DNA from: Actinoplanes flavus
Lineage (GTDB): Bacteria; Actinomycetota; Actinomycetes; Mycobacteriales; Micromonosporaceae
Assembly (NCBI RefSeq): GCF_017592555.1
Contig: NZ_JAGFNS010000043.1
Span: 1 to 64,000 of the forward strand
Length of the DNA: 64,000 nucleotides
Direction of reading: 5' to 3'
Below the pieces are notes generated by a model, which ran no database searches, was not told the DNA's origin, and saw nothing but the letters and a program-made list of their open reading frames with translations. The position numbers were made by a program, and so were the translations under genes. This document shows, in pieces, positions 41,978-50,287 of the stretch; the first letter of the stretch is position 1, and each line of letters begins with the position of its first letter.

Positions 41978-43332
41978 CATGCCTGCTGCTGCTTGCGCCA
42001 CCAGTCCTGGCCCGACTCGGGCAGCGTGTCGATCGGGTCGTAGTAGGCGTACAGCTTGGAGAGGGCCTCGCTGTCGTCGGCCTCGATCGAGGTGCGGTAG
42101 TTCTTCGTCCAGTAGGAGATGCCGTGCTCCCGGTCGTAGTCGGCGACCATGTGCACCCAGCGCTTGCCCACGAACGGCACGTCGCAGACGATCCGCGGGG
42201 TGGCGTAGCCCGGCAGGTAGCCCATCAGGTCGTGCTGGAGCTGCTGGGCGTGCCACACCGGCACCCGCCAGTGCTCCGCGTTGGGGATCATGTCGCACAT
42301 GTAGAAGTAGTAGGGCAGGATCCCGGCCTCGCCCTGGAGCGCGAAGCAGAGGTCGAGCAGGTCACCCACGGTGGCATTGACACCCCGCATCAGCACACCC
42401 TGGTTGCGCACGTCACGCACGCCGACTTCGAGCAGCGTACGCACGGCGCGCGCGACCAGCGGCGTCAGCGAGTTCACGTGGTTGACGTGGGTGTGCACGG
42501 CCAGGTTGACGCCGCGCCGCTCGGCCGTCACGGCGACCCGGTGCATGCCCTCGACCACGTCGTCCTGGAGCCAGTGCTGCGGCAGCCCCATCAGCGCCTT
42601 GGTGGCCAGCCGGATGTCGCGCACGGTCGGCACCGACAGCAAGCCCATGAGGTACGCCTCGAGCTGCTTCCACGGCACGTTGGCCACGTCGCCGCCGGAC
42701 ACCACCACGTCGCGGACCCCGGGGTGGGCCTTGAGGTAGTCGAGGTGCAGCGTGTACCGGTCGACCGGCTTGAGCGTGAGCCGCAGCTTGTCGACGGTGG
42801 GGGTGCTGTTGCCGACCAGGTCCATCCGGGTGCAGTGGCCGCAGTACTGCGGGCAGGTGGACAGCAGTTCGGCCAGCACCTTGGTCGGATAGCGGTGGGT
42901 GAGGCCCTCGGCGACCCACATGTCGTGTTCGTGCAGGGAGTCACGGGTGGCGTGCGGGTGTGACGGCCAGTCGAGGTGCCGGTCGGTGGCGACGGGCAGC
43001 ATGTACCGCCGGACCGGGTCGGCGTAGAACGACGCGGTGTCCGGTGCCCGGTCCGGGACCATGGTGTTGAGCATCTGCGGCGGCAGCAGCATCGACATGG
43101 TCGCCAGCCGCTGATGGTCGTCCTCGAGGTCGGCGTAGAACGACTCGTCGACGAGATCGCCGAGCACGGCCCGCAGCTGCTTGATGTTCTTGACACAGTT
43201 GACCCGCTGCCACTGGGCCGACTGCCACTGGGCCGCGGTCACGTCGCGCCAGCCGGGGAACCGGGTCCAGTCCGGCTCGACCAGCTCGCGCCGCTGGTAC
43301 TCGTACGGCTGTCCCGCCACGGTCTCTGCCAC
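41977..43332 (-). CDS. kamA: L-lysine 2,3-aminomutase (KamA)
   Basis: A 451-aa radical SAM, PLP-dependent enzyme converting L-lysine to L-beta-lysine. The iron-sulfur motif is CPQYCGHC (CxxxCxxC) preceded by VLAELLSTCP. Further family blocks are MDLVGNSTP, VVVSGGDVAN, IRLATKALMGLPQHW, VHTHVNHVNSLTP, GVRDVRNQGVLMRGVN and PYYFYMCDMIPNAEHWRVP. The 451-aa length is slightly longer than clostridial KAM (about 416). GTG 43332 has GGAGGG 7 nt upstream. It is divergent from kdd and the rest of the lysine island, and its product feeds KamDE. Confidence 0.95.
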   Translation of the reverse strand: MAETVAGQPYEYQRRELVEPDWTRFPGWRDVTAAQWQSAQWQRVNCVKNIKQLRAVLGDLVDESFYADLEDDHQRLATMSMLLPPQMLNTMVPDRAPDTASFYADPVRRYMLPVATDRHLDWPSHPHATRDSLHEHDMWVAEGLTHRYPTKVLAELLSTCPQYCGHCTRMDLVGNSTPTVDKLRLTLKPVDRYTLHLDYLKAHPGVRDVVVSGGDVANVPWKQLEAYLMGLLSVPTVRDIRLATKALMGLPQHWLQDDVVEGMHRVAVTAERRGVNLAVHTHVNHVNSLTPLVARAVRTLLEVGVRDVRNQGVLMRGVNATVGDLLDLCFALQGEAGILPYYFYMCDMIPNAEHWRVPVWHAQQLQHDLMGYLPGYATPRIVCDVPFVGKRWVHMVADYDREHGISYWTKNYRTSIEADDSEALSKLYAYYDPIDTLPESGQDWWRKQQQA

Positions 43333-43465
43333 GCCGATCCCTCCCGATATTTGGACTGCTGATCAACGTACTGGAGAATCTCCGGTCTAGAAAGCGGGTG
43401 CGCGAAGGATTTACGGTGGGGCCGCGATATGACAGTGTTTTTGACGTGAGAGAGGCGTGGGAAGC
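43333..43465. promoter_or_regulatory. Divergent promoter region between kamA and kdd
   Basis: A 133-bp region that must drive both halves of the lysine island. It contains the short palindrome GGAGA-A-TCTCC at 43373-43383 and A/T-rich patches near 43348-43353 and 43426-43444 suited to promoters. No lysine riboswitch or cobalamin riboswitch fold was recognised, and no dedicated regulator gene lies beside the island in this window. Confidence 0.4.
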
Positions 43466-44476
43466 ATGAGCATCGGGTTGCCGCGAGTGATCGAGCCGGC
43501 CGGCGTGCTGCCGCAGGCCGCGTGGAAGCTGGACGCGGACCCGCGGATCGCGCCGGACGAGGTGCGCATCCGGGTCCAGCGGCTCAACCTGGACGCCGCC
43601 AGCTACCGGCAGCTCGCGGAGAAGCACGCGGGCGACGGCGCCGCCATCCGCGCCGAGGTGCTGGAGATCGTCGAGACGCGTGGCAAGATGCACAACCCGG
43701 TGACCGGCTCGGGCGGCATGCTGATCGGCGTGGTCGAGGAGGTCGGCCCGGAGTCGCCGCTGTCGGTCAAGCCGGGTGACCGGGTCGCCACGCTGGTGTC
43801 GCTGACCCTGACCCCGCTGCGGATCACCGACGGGCTGACCGGGTGGGACGGGCTGAGCGAGCAGGTCCCGGCCGAGGGCACGGCCATTCTGTTCGGCCGT
43901 TCGGTGGTCGGGGTGCTGCCCGACGACCTGGCGCCGGAGCTGGCCCTCGCCGTCTACGACGTCTGCGGCGCCCCGGCGCTGACCGACCGTGTCGTCCGGG
44001 CGAACCGGGCGGCCACCGTGGCGGTTCTCGGCGGCGCCGGCAAGAGCGGTTCCCTCACTCTCGCCGCCGCCCGGCGCGCGGGCGCCCGTACCAAAGCCGT
44101 GGTGGTGAACGAGGCCGAGCGGGACGCGCTGGCCGAAGCCGGACTCGCCGACGAGATCGCGATCGCCGACGCTCGGGACCCGGTCGCGGTGAGCCGGGCG
44201 GTCGGGGAGCCCGCCGACGTCACCGTGGTCTGCGTGGACGTGCCCGGCTGTGAGCACGGCGCGATCCTGGCCACCGCCGCCGGCGGGACCGTGATCTTCT
44301 TCTCCATGGCGACCAGCTTCCCGGCCGCCGCGCTGGGTGCCGAGGGCCTGGCCGCGGACGTGACGATGCTGGTCGGGAACGGTTACGTGCCGGGTCACGC
44401 CGATTTCGCGGTGGACCTGCTCCGCCAGGTTCCCGCGGTGCGCGCCCTCTTCGAGGCTCGGATCGCGGCAGACTGA
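43466..44476 (+). CDS. kdd: L-erythro-3,5-diaminohexanoate dehydrogenase
   Basis: About 336 aa. It catalyses the NAD(P)-dependent oxidative deamination of 3,5-diaminohexanoate to 5-amino-3-oxohexanoate. Family blocks are APDEVRIRVQRLNLDAASYR, a metal-free MDR-like fold with GDRVATLVSLTLTPL, the dinucleotide loop VAVLGGAGKSGSLTLAAARR, VVCVDVPGCEHGA, and GNGYVPGHADFAVDLLR at the end, a good Kdd marker. ATG 43466 is preferred; a GTG 9 bp earlier is also in frame. The stop is 5 bp before the amidohydrolase gene, so it heads an operon running through to the MutL gene. Confidence 0.9.
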   Translation: MSIGLPRVIEPAGVLPQAAWKLDADPRIAPDEVRIRVQRLNLDAASYRQLAEKHAGDGAAIRAEVLEIVETRGKMHNPVTGSGGMLIGVVEEVGPESPLSVKPGDRVATLVSLTLTPLRITDGLTGWDGLSEQVPAEGTAILFGRSVVGVLPDDLAPELALAVYDVCGAPALTDRVVRANRAATVAVLGGAGKSGSLTLAAARRAGARTKAVVVNEAERDALAEAGLADEIAIADARDPVAVSRAVGEPADVTVVCVDVPGCEHGAILATAAGGTVIFFSMATSFPAAALGAEGLAADVTMLVGNGYVPGHADFAVDLLRQVPAVRALFEARIAAD

Positions 44477-44481
44477 CGCGC

Positions 44482-46020
44482 ATGACTGACACACCCTCGG
44501 TTCGCTACGTCAACGGCCGCTTCTACTCGGCCGCGGATCCCAAGGCCACCGCCATGGTCACCCGCGGCGGCACGATCGCCTGGCTGGGCGACTCCGGCGA
44601 CGCGCCGGCCGCCGACGTCACCGTCGACCTCGACGGCGCGCTGGTCACCCCGGCGTTCGTGGACGCGCACCTGCACGCCACCGACACCGGTCTGGCGTTC
44701 GACGGCCTGGATCTGTCGGCGGTGCGGTCGCCGGGCGAGCTGCTGGAGAAGGTGGCGGCGTTCGCGGCGACCCGCCCGGCCGGTGGGGTGGTGCACGGGC
44801 ACGGCTGGGACGAGTCGACCTGGTCCGACCAGACGCCGCCGACCGCGGAGCAGCTGGACCGCGCCGCCGACGGCCGCAAGGTGTACCTGTCGCAGGCGTC
44901 GGTGCACTCGGCCCTCGCGTCGTCGTCGCTGTTGCCGGTCGCGGCCGGGGTGCACGGCTACCACGAGTCCGGCTGGGTGCGGGAGGCCGCGCACCACGCG
45001 GTGCGTGCCGTGGCGCTCGGCTCGCTGACGCCGGAGCAGCGCGCGGCGGCGCAGCGCACCGCGCTGGCCCGCGCCGCGTCGATGGGCATCGCGGTGGTGC
45101 ACGAGTGCGGCGGCCCGGGGACCTCCAGCGAGGCGGACTTCGCGTCGGTGCTCGCGCTATCCGGGCAGGGCCTGCCGCGGGTGTTCGGCTACTGGGGCGA
45201 GCTGGGCGGCGCCGAGCGGGCACGGGACCTGGGCGCGCACGGCGCGGCCGGCGACCTGTACGCGGACGGCGCGCTCGGTTCCCGGACGGCGTCGGTGCGC
45301 TCGCCCTACCACGACGGCGACCACGGCTGCGGCGAGGCGTTCCTGACCGCCGAGCAGGCCGCCGACCACCTGCTGGACTGCATCCGGATCGGTTTCCAGG
45401 GCGGGTTCCACGCGATCGGCGACGCCGCCATCGAGACGGTCCTGGAGGGTTTCGCGATCGCCGCGAAGAGCGTCGGCGTCGACAAGGTCCGCGAGGGGCA
45501 CCACCGGATCGAGCACGTCGAACTGATCGACAAGGCGATGATCGCCCGGATGGTCGAGTTCGGCGTGATCGCCTCGGTCCAGCCGGTCTTCGACGCGCTG
45601 TGGGGCGGCCCGGACCGGATGTACGCGCAGCGCCTCGGCACCGACCGGGCGCTGGCCAGCAACCCGATCGGGGCGATGCACGCGACCGGGGTGGCGCTGG
45701 CGTTCGGCTCGGACTCGCCGGTGACGGCCCTCGACCCGTGGGCCGTGGTGCTGGCCGCCGCGGCCCCGCGCAACCCGCGGTTCCGGATGAGCGTCCGGTC
45801 GGCGTTCGCGGCGAGCAGCGCGGGCGGCTGGCGGGCCGCCGGTGTGCAGAACGCGGGCGTGCTCAAGCCGGGCGCGACGGCGACGTTCGCGGCCTGGGAC
45901 ACCCCGGCCGGGCTGGCCGACGGCCTTCCGGCCCTGCTGCCGGACGTCGACGGCGCCGAGCCGGCCCGTCCGGTATGCCGTCGCACGGTGCTGCACGGCG
46001 ACACGATTTTCGAGAGGTAA
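44482..46020 (+). CDS. YtcJ-like amidohydrolase in the lysine island
   Basis: A 512-aa metal-dependent hydrolase (amidohydrolase 3 family). Metal ligands are recognisable: HxH in VDAHLHATDTG, His in GGFHAIGDAAIE, His in HRIEHVEL, and the late Asp in FGSDSPVTALDP; ADGALGSRTA is typical of the YtcJ group. It is encoded 5 bp after kdd and 14 bp before kamD, so it belongs to the operon. The classical pathway has no amidohydrolase here; in clostridia the kce cleavage gene is in this part of the cluster. Possible roles are hydrolysis of N-acylated lysine or beta-lysine derivatives, or of a cyclised (lactam) intermediate. Substrate unknown. Confidence 0.85.
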   Translation: MTDTPSVRYVNGRFYSAADPKATAMVTRGGTIAWLGDSGDAPAADVTVDLDGALVTPAFVDAHLHATDTGLAFDGLDLSAVRSPGELLEKVAAFAATRPAGGVVHGHGWDESTWSDQTPPTAEQLDRAADGRKVYLSQASVHSALASSSLLPVAAGVHGYHESGWVREAAHHAVRAVALGSLTPEQRAAAQRTALARAASMGIAVVHECGGPGTSSEADFASVLALSGQGLPRVFGYWGELGGAERARDLGAHGAAGDLYADGALGSRTASVRSPYHDGDHGCGEAFLTAEQAADHLLDCIRIGFQGGFHAIGDAAIETVLEGFAIAAKSVGVDKVREGHHRIEHVELIDKAMIARMVEFGVIASVQPVFDALWGGPDRMYAQRLGTDRALASNPIGAMHATGVALAFGSDSPVTALDPWAVVLAAAAPRNPRFRMSVRSAFAASSAGGWRAAGVQNAGVLKPGATATFAAWDTPAGLADGLPALLPDVDGAEPARPVCRRTVLHGDTIFER

Positions 46021-46034
46021 CAGGAGGCGTTTCG

Positions 46035-47570
46035 TTGGCCGGGAAGCTGGATCTGGATGCGACCGTGGTCGCGCGGGCAAGGGCGCTCGCCGCGCGGGCG
46101 GGGCAGCCGGTGGTCGACCTGGCACGGTCGCACACGACCGTGTCGGTGGAGCGTGCCGTGCTGCGGCTGGCCGGGGTGACCGGCGCCGACCCGGACGGCA
46201 TCCCGTGGGTGAACCGGCTGGTCGACGCGGTGCGTGCGGACGTCGGGCTCGGTCACGGGGTGGCCGTGCCGGTGTTCCACGCGATGGAGACGACCGGTGT
46301 GGAGGACGTGACGGTCCTGGCGCAGAAGGCCGCGGCGGGGTCGGTGCGGTTCACCGTGCCGGCCGCTCCCGGCAGGGCCCGGCAGCGGGCCAGGCGCGCC
46401 ACCGCGGCCGGCCTCAAGAGGATCGACCGGCGGCGGGCCGAGCGGGACCGGCTGATCAAACGGCACGGGGACCCGAAACAGCGCCCGTGGATCTACCTGA
46501 TCGTGGCCACCGGCGACATCTACGAGGACATCCCGCAGGCCCAGGCGGCGGCGCGGGCCGGCGCGGACGTGATCGCGGTGATCCGGTCCACCGGCCAGTC
46601 GCTGCTGGACTACGTGCCGGAGGGGGCCACCCGCGAGGGGTTCGCCGGCACCTACGCCACGCAGGAGAACTTCCGGCTGATGCGGGCCGCCCTGGACGAG
46701 ACGTCGAAGGAGGTCGGCCGGTACGTGCGGCTGACCAACTACGCCTCCGGCCTGTGCATGCCGGAGATCGCCACGCTGGCCGGGCTGGAGCGCCTGGACA
46801 TGATGCTCAACGACTCGATGTACGGCATCCTGTTCCGCGACATCAACCCCATCCGCACCTTCGTCGACCAGCGGTTCTCCCGGCAGATCCACGCCCGCGC
46901 CGGGATCGTCATCAACACCGGCGAGGACAACTACCTCACCACCGCGGACGCGGTCGAGGCCGCGCACACGGTGACGGTGTCGCAGCTGATGAACGAGTAC
47001 TTCGCGCACGAGGCGGGGCTGGCGGACTGGCAGCTCGGCCTGGGGCACGCCTTCGAGATCAACCCGGACCTGCCGGACTCGTTCCGGCTGGAGCTGGCGC
47101 ACGCGCTGCTCGCCCGCGAGCTGTTCCCCGACGCTCCGCTGAAGTGGATGCCACCGACCAAGCACATGACCGGGGACGTCTTCCGCGGCAACCTGCTGGA
47201 CGGCTTCTTCAACCTGGCCGGGGCGCTGACCGGCCAGGGCATCCTGCTGGTCGGCATGATGACCGAGGCGGTCGTCACCCCGTGGCTCTCCGATCGCGAC
47301 ATCGCCCTGCAGAACGTTCGCTACGTCCTCAACGGCGCCGGCAATCTGCACGAGGACTTCACGCCCGGCCCGTTCATCCGGGGCCGCGCCAACCAGGTCC
47401 TGAGCGAGGCCATCGACCTGCTCGAACGCATCGTCGACGACGGCATGCTCAACGCCATCGCGGACGGCACCTTCGGCATCATGAAACGCCCCGCGGACCG
47501 GGGCAAGGGCCTGGACGGCGTCGAGAAGCAGGACGAGGACTACTACAACCCGGTCGTGGAGGACCTGTGA
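46035..47570 (+). CDS. kamD: beta-Lysine 5,6-aminomutase alpha subunit (KamD)
   Basis: A 511-aa subunit of the adenosylcobalamin- and PLP-dependent mutase that moves the 6-amino group of beta-lysine to C5, giving 3,5-diaminohexanoate. Characteristic segments are KLDLDATVVARARALAARAG, YLIVATGDIYEDIPQAQAA, IRSTGQSLLDYVPEGAT, RLTNYASGLCMPEIA, MLNDSMYGILFRDIN and GQGILLVGMMTEAVVTPWLS. Length fits KamD (about 516). The start is TTG 46035 with AGGAGG at 46022-46027, 7 nt away; no closer ATG or GTG fits the family N terminus. Its stop overlaps the kamE start by 4 bp. Confidence 0.95.
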   Translation: MAGKLDLDATVVARARALAARAGQPVVDLARSHTTVSVERAVLRLAGVTGADPDGIPWVNRLVDAVRADVGLGHGVAVPVFHAMETTGVEDVTVLAQKAAAGSVRFTVPAAPGRARQRARRATAAGLKRIDRRRAERDRLIKRHGDPKQRPWIYLIVATGDIYEDIPQAQAAARAGADVIAVIRSTGQSLLDYVPEGATREGFAGTYATQENFRLMRAALDETSKEVGRYVRLTNYASGLCMPEIATLAGLERLDMMLNDSMYGILFRDINPIRTFVDQRFSRQIHARAGIVINTGEDNYLTTADAVEAAHTVTVSQLMNEYFAHEAGLADWQLGLGHAFEINPDLPDSFRLELAHALLARELFPDAPLKWMPPTKHMTGDVFRGNLLDGFFNLAGALTGQGILLVGMMTEAVVTPWLSDRDIALQNVRYVLNGAGNLHEDFTPGPFIRGRANQVLSEAIDLLERIVDDGMLNAIADGTFGIMKRPADRGKGLDGVEKQDEDYYNPVVEDL

Positions 47571-48298
47571 TCATCCGGCCCTACGGGGACACCACCGGCG
47601 ACGGCATGGTGCAGCTCTCCTTCACCCTGCCGATCCCGCACGACAAACGCGCCGAGGGCGCCGCCCTCCAGCTGGCCGGCAAGATGGGCATGGACCCGGC
47701 CATGCTGGTGCACGCCAAACAGATGGGCGACGGCTACACCTTCTTCGTCGTGTACGGCAAGGTGAACCACCTCGTCGACACCGACAAGGTCCACGTCGTC
47801 GAGCGCGACTTCCCGCTGCTGAGCGCCAAGGAGGTCAACGCCGCGATCAAACGGCGGCTGCGGCGGCGGCTCAACGTGGTCGGCGCCTGCATCGGCACCG
47901 ACGCGCACACCGTCGGCATCGACGCCATCCTCAACCTCAAGGGCATCGCCGGCGAGAAGGGCCTGGAGTACTACTCCGAGCTGTCGGTCACCAACATGGG
48001 CGCCCAGGTGTCGGTGCCCGACCTGGTGGAGACCGCCCGGGAGAAGAAGGCCGACGCCGTGCTCGTCTCCCAGGTCGTCACCCAGCGCGACGCCCACCTC
48101 CAGAACACCCGGGCCATGTCGGCCGCCTTCCGGGAGGCGCTGCCGGCCGGGCGACGGCCGCTGCTGATCGTCGGCGGGCCCCGCTTCGACGAGCTGATGG
48201 CCGGTGAGCTCGGCGTCGACCGGATCTTCAGCCGCGGCACCACACCCCGTGAGGTCGCCTCCTACCTCGTCCACGCCCTCGCCGGGAGCCCCGCATGA
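47567..48298 (+). CDS. kamE: beta-Lysine 5,6-aminomutase beta subunit (KamE)
   Basis: A 243-aa cobalamin-binding subunit. The base-off B12 motif D-x-H-x-x-G is present in CIGTDAHTVGIDAIL, followed by NMGAQVSVPDLVETA and LLIVGGPRFDELMA, with a Lys-containing N-terminal region that in characterised enzymes carries PLP. It forms the active mutase with KamD. GTG 47567 overlaps the kamD stop (GTGA), and its own stop overlaps the kal start (ATGA), showing tight translational coupling. Length is close to that of clostridial KamE (about 262). Confidence 0.95.
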   Translation: MIIRPYGDTTGDGMVQLSFTLPIPHDKRAEGAALQLAGKMGMDPAMLVHAKQMGDGYTFFVVYGKVNHLVDTDKVHVVERDFPLLSAKEVNAAIKRRLRRRLNVVGACIGTDAHTVGIDAILNLKGIAGEKGLEYYSELSVTNMGAQVSVPDLVETAREKKADAVLVSQVVTQRDAHLQNTRAMSAAFREALPAGRRPLLIVGGPRFDELMAGELGVDRIFSRGTTPREVASYLVHALAGSPA

Positions 48299-48657
48299 TC
48301 ACCGTGACGCACCGCCGCTACGTGCCCTACGCCCACGCCCACTACGCCGGGAACCTGGTCGACGGCGCCTACTCGCTCGGCCTGTTCGGCGACGTGGCCA
48401 CCGAGATCTGCATCCGGCTGGACGGCGACGAGGGGCTCTTCGCCTCCTACGACGACGTGCAGTTCAAGGCCCCGGTGCGGGCCGGCGACATGCTGGAGAT
48501 CAGCGGGACCGTGGTGAAGATGGGCACCCGCTCCCGGAAGATCGACTTCGAGGTGCGGGTGGTCTGCCGCGGCACCGAGGGCTCCGCCGCGGCGGTGCTC
48601 GGCGAGCCGATCGTCGCCACCACGGCGACCGGCACCGTCGTCGTGCCACCGAAGTGA
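48295..48657 (+). CDS. kal: 3-Aminobutyryl-CoA ammonia lyase (Kal)
   Basis: A 120-aa hotdog-fold enzyme that removes ammonia from L-3-aminobutyryl-CoA to give crotonyl-CoA. Family segments are HYAGNLVDGAYSLGLFGDVA, TEICIRLDGDEGLFASYDDV and QFKAPVRAGDMLEISG, with the acidic residues expected of the active site. It overlaps kamE and the MutL gene by 4 bp on each side. Its presence argues that carbon flows to crotonyl-CoA, even though the Kce enzyme that makes its substrate is not in the window. Confidence 0.9.
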   Translation: MITVTHRRYVPYAHAHYAGNLVDGAYSLGLFGDVATEICIRLDGDEGLFASYDDVQFKAPVRAGDMLEISGTVVKMGTRSRKIDFEVRVVCRGTEGSAAAVLGEPIVATTATGTVVVPPK

Positions 48658-49871
48658 CGACCGTGGTCTGCGTGGACGTCGGGTCCACGTACACCAAAGC
48701 CGCCAAGATCGATCTGGACGGCGCGCGACTGATCCGCCGCGCCGAGGTGCCGACCACCGCCGCGACCGACGTGCTGCACGGCCTGGACGCCGCCGTCGCC
48801 GCCGTGGGCGGCGGCGACGAGCTGCGCGTCTGCTCCTCCGCGGGCGGCGGGCTGCGGCTCGCCGTGATCGGGTACGAGGCGCTGGTCACCGCCGAGGCCG
48901 GGCACCGGGTCGGCCTGTCCGCCGGAGCGCAGGTGGTGCACGTGGCGTCCGGGCCGATGAGCGGGCCCGATCTCACCCGGCTGCGCGCCGCCCGCCCGGA
49001 CGTGCTGCTGCTGGTGGGCGGCACCGACGGCGGCGACGGCGAGGTGCTGCTGCACAACGCCCGCCGCCTGGCCGCGGCCCGGATCCGGCTCCCGGTGGTC
49101 CTGGCCGGCAACGCGGAGGTCCGCGACGAGGCGCTGGCCCTGCTGACCGCCCGCGGTGTGCCGGTGACCCCGGCCGCCAACGTGCTGCCGCGCATCGGCG
49201 TGCTGGACCCGCTGCCGGCCCGCGCCGCGATCCGGGACGTCTTCCTGCGTCACGTGATCGGTGGCAAACGTCTCTCCCGGGGCCGCCGGTTCGCCTCGCT
49301 GGTGCGTGCCGCCACCCCGGACGCGGTGCTCGCCGGGGTCGAGGTGCTGGCCGACCGGACCGGGTTCGGCATCCTGGTCGTCGACGTGGGCGGCGCCACC
49401 ACCGACGTCTACTCGGCGCTCGTTCCCGACCCGGAGAGCGAGACCGGGCCACGGCGGGACGTGGCCGGCACCCTGTGGCGGGCGCGCACCGTCGAGGGCG
49501 ATCTGGGGGTGGCCGCCGGTGCGGACGGCACCCGCGCCGCGGCCGTGGCGGAGAAACTGCCGGAACCGGGCGGCGACCGGGATCTGGCGGCGACCGCGGC
49601 GGTGGTCGCCCTGCGCCGGCACGCGCGCGGCCGTCCGGGGATGTGTGACGTACGTCTCGTGGTCGGCTCCGGTGGTGTGCTCCGTCACGGTGGGGGAGAA
49701 CGGGTCCTCGGCGCCGTGCTGTCCGATGTGGCCGGTGGCTGGGCGGTGCCGGACCGGGCCCGCGCCGTGATCGACGAGCAGTACGTGTTGGCCGCGGCCG
49801 GTCTGCTGTCCGGGGACCATCCGGCGGTCGCCGGCGAACTCCTGGGTAACTCGATCAGGTACGAGATGTGA
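48654..49871 (+). CDS. MutL-family B12-mutase reactivase
   Basis: A 405-aa ASKHA-type ATPase of the glutamate-mutase MutL/GlmL family. The N-terminal nucleotide loop is VVCVDVGSTYTKAAKIDLDG, the second phosphate loop is ILVVDVGGATTDVYSAL, and LLLVGGTDGGDGEVLLHNA and NVLPRIGVLD follow, all typical of the family. Such proteins release damaged cobalamin from adenosylcobalamin-dependent mutases; placement at the end of a kamDE operon points to KamDE as the client, which is inference. GTG 48654 overlaps the kal stop. The operon appears to end here, ahead of a 416-bp gap. Confidence 0.85.
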   Translation: MTTVVCVDVGSTYTKAAKIDLDGARLIRRAEVPTTAATDVLHGLDAAVAAVGGGDELRVCSSAGGGLRLAVIGYEALVTAEAGHRVGLSAGAQVVHVASGPMSGPDLTRLRAARPDVLLLVGGTDGGDGEVLLHNARRLAAARIRLPVVLAGNAEVRDEALALLTARGVPVTPAANVLPRIGVLDPLPARAAIRDVFLRHVIGGKRLSRGRRFASLVRAATPDAVLAGVEVLADRTGFGILVVDVGGATTDVYSALVPDPESETGPRRDVAGTLWRARTVEGDLGVAAGADGTRAAAVAEKLPEPGGDRDLAATAAVVALRRHARGRPGMCDVRLVVGSGGVLRHGGGERVLGAVLSDVAGGWAVPDRARAVIDEQYVLAAAGLLSGDHPAVAGELLGNSIRYEM

Positions 49872-50287
49872 CACGCCGGTGAATACGACACGCCGCGACG
49901 CGGGGGCCCCGGTTGACAGAGCGGCGGGTGGACGACGTACCGTCTCCTGGTCCTGTTCCACGGCGAGCGGTCATGATCCGCTCCGCTCCTCCACCCACTG
50001 GCCGCAGTCCTCGCAGGGGTCGCGCGTACAGCCAGGTCCAGGGGGCGGGGGCGCGCGGAGCGGTGCGGACCGGGCCGCGTTCAGGTGGCTCTTCCGGGGA
50101 TCGGTCCATGGCCAGTAGACAACGGCACGACGCGGGCAGCCGGTACGCGGCGGGTCGGTCCGAAGGTCACGGCGAGATCCCGCGGATTTCACCGGCCGTG
50201 GAGAGGACAGGAGCACCCGAGGGGCGTGGTCGAACCGTGACCGCGCCCCTCCGTCGTCGCAGGTCGCGGGCGGGTAGCCTGCCACGC
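49872..50287. other. 416-bp gap upstream of lnt
   Basis: The lnt reading frame stays open upstream to 49913, but this stretch is Arg/Gly/Ser-rich and has no membrane segment, so I treat it as leader sequence. A candidate promoter lies at 49913-49943. A minus-strand frame (49971-50285) ends in a short Cys-rich tail but lacks a convincing start or ribosome-binding site and is not called. Confidence 0.5.
49913..49943 (+). promoter_or_regulatory. Candidate promoter for the lnt-ppm unit
   Basis: TTGACA at 49913-49918 is a perfect -35 consensus, followed after 19 bp by TACCGT. The spacing is long and the implied leader to the chosen lnt start is about 340 nt, so the assignment is tentative. Confidence 0.35.

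Noticed and set aside
43333..43465. Lysine or cobalamin riboswitch
   Set aside because: The gap is short, has no recognisable conserved core of either class, and must serve two divergent genes.
49971..50285. Minus-strand small Cys-containing protein upstream of lnt
   Set aside because: Only the last 20 residues look ordered; no start signal, and the rest is composition-biased.
49913..50287. 125-residue N-terminal extension of Lnt
   Set aside because: The stretch is Arg/Gly-rich, lacks family similarity and precedes the first membrane helix; translation from 50288 gives a normal Lnt.
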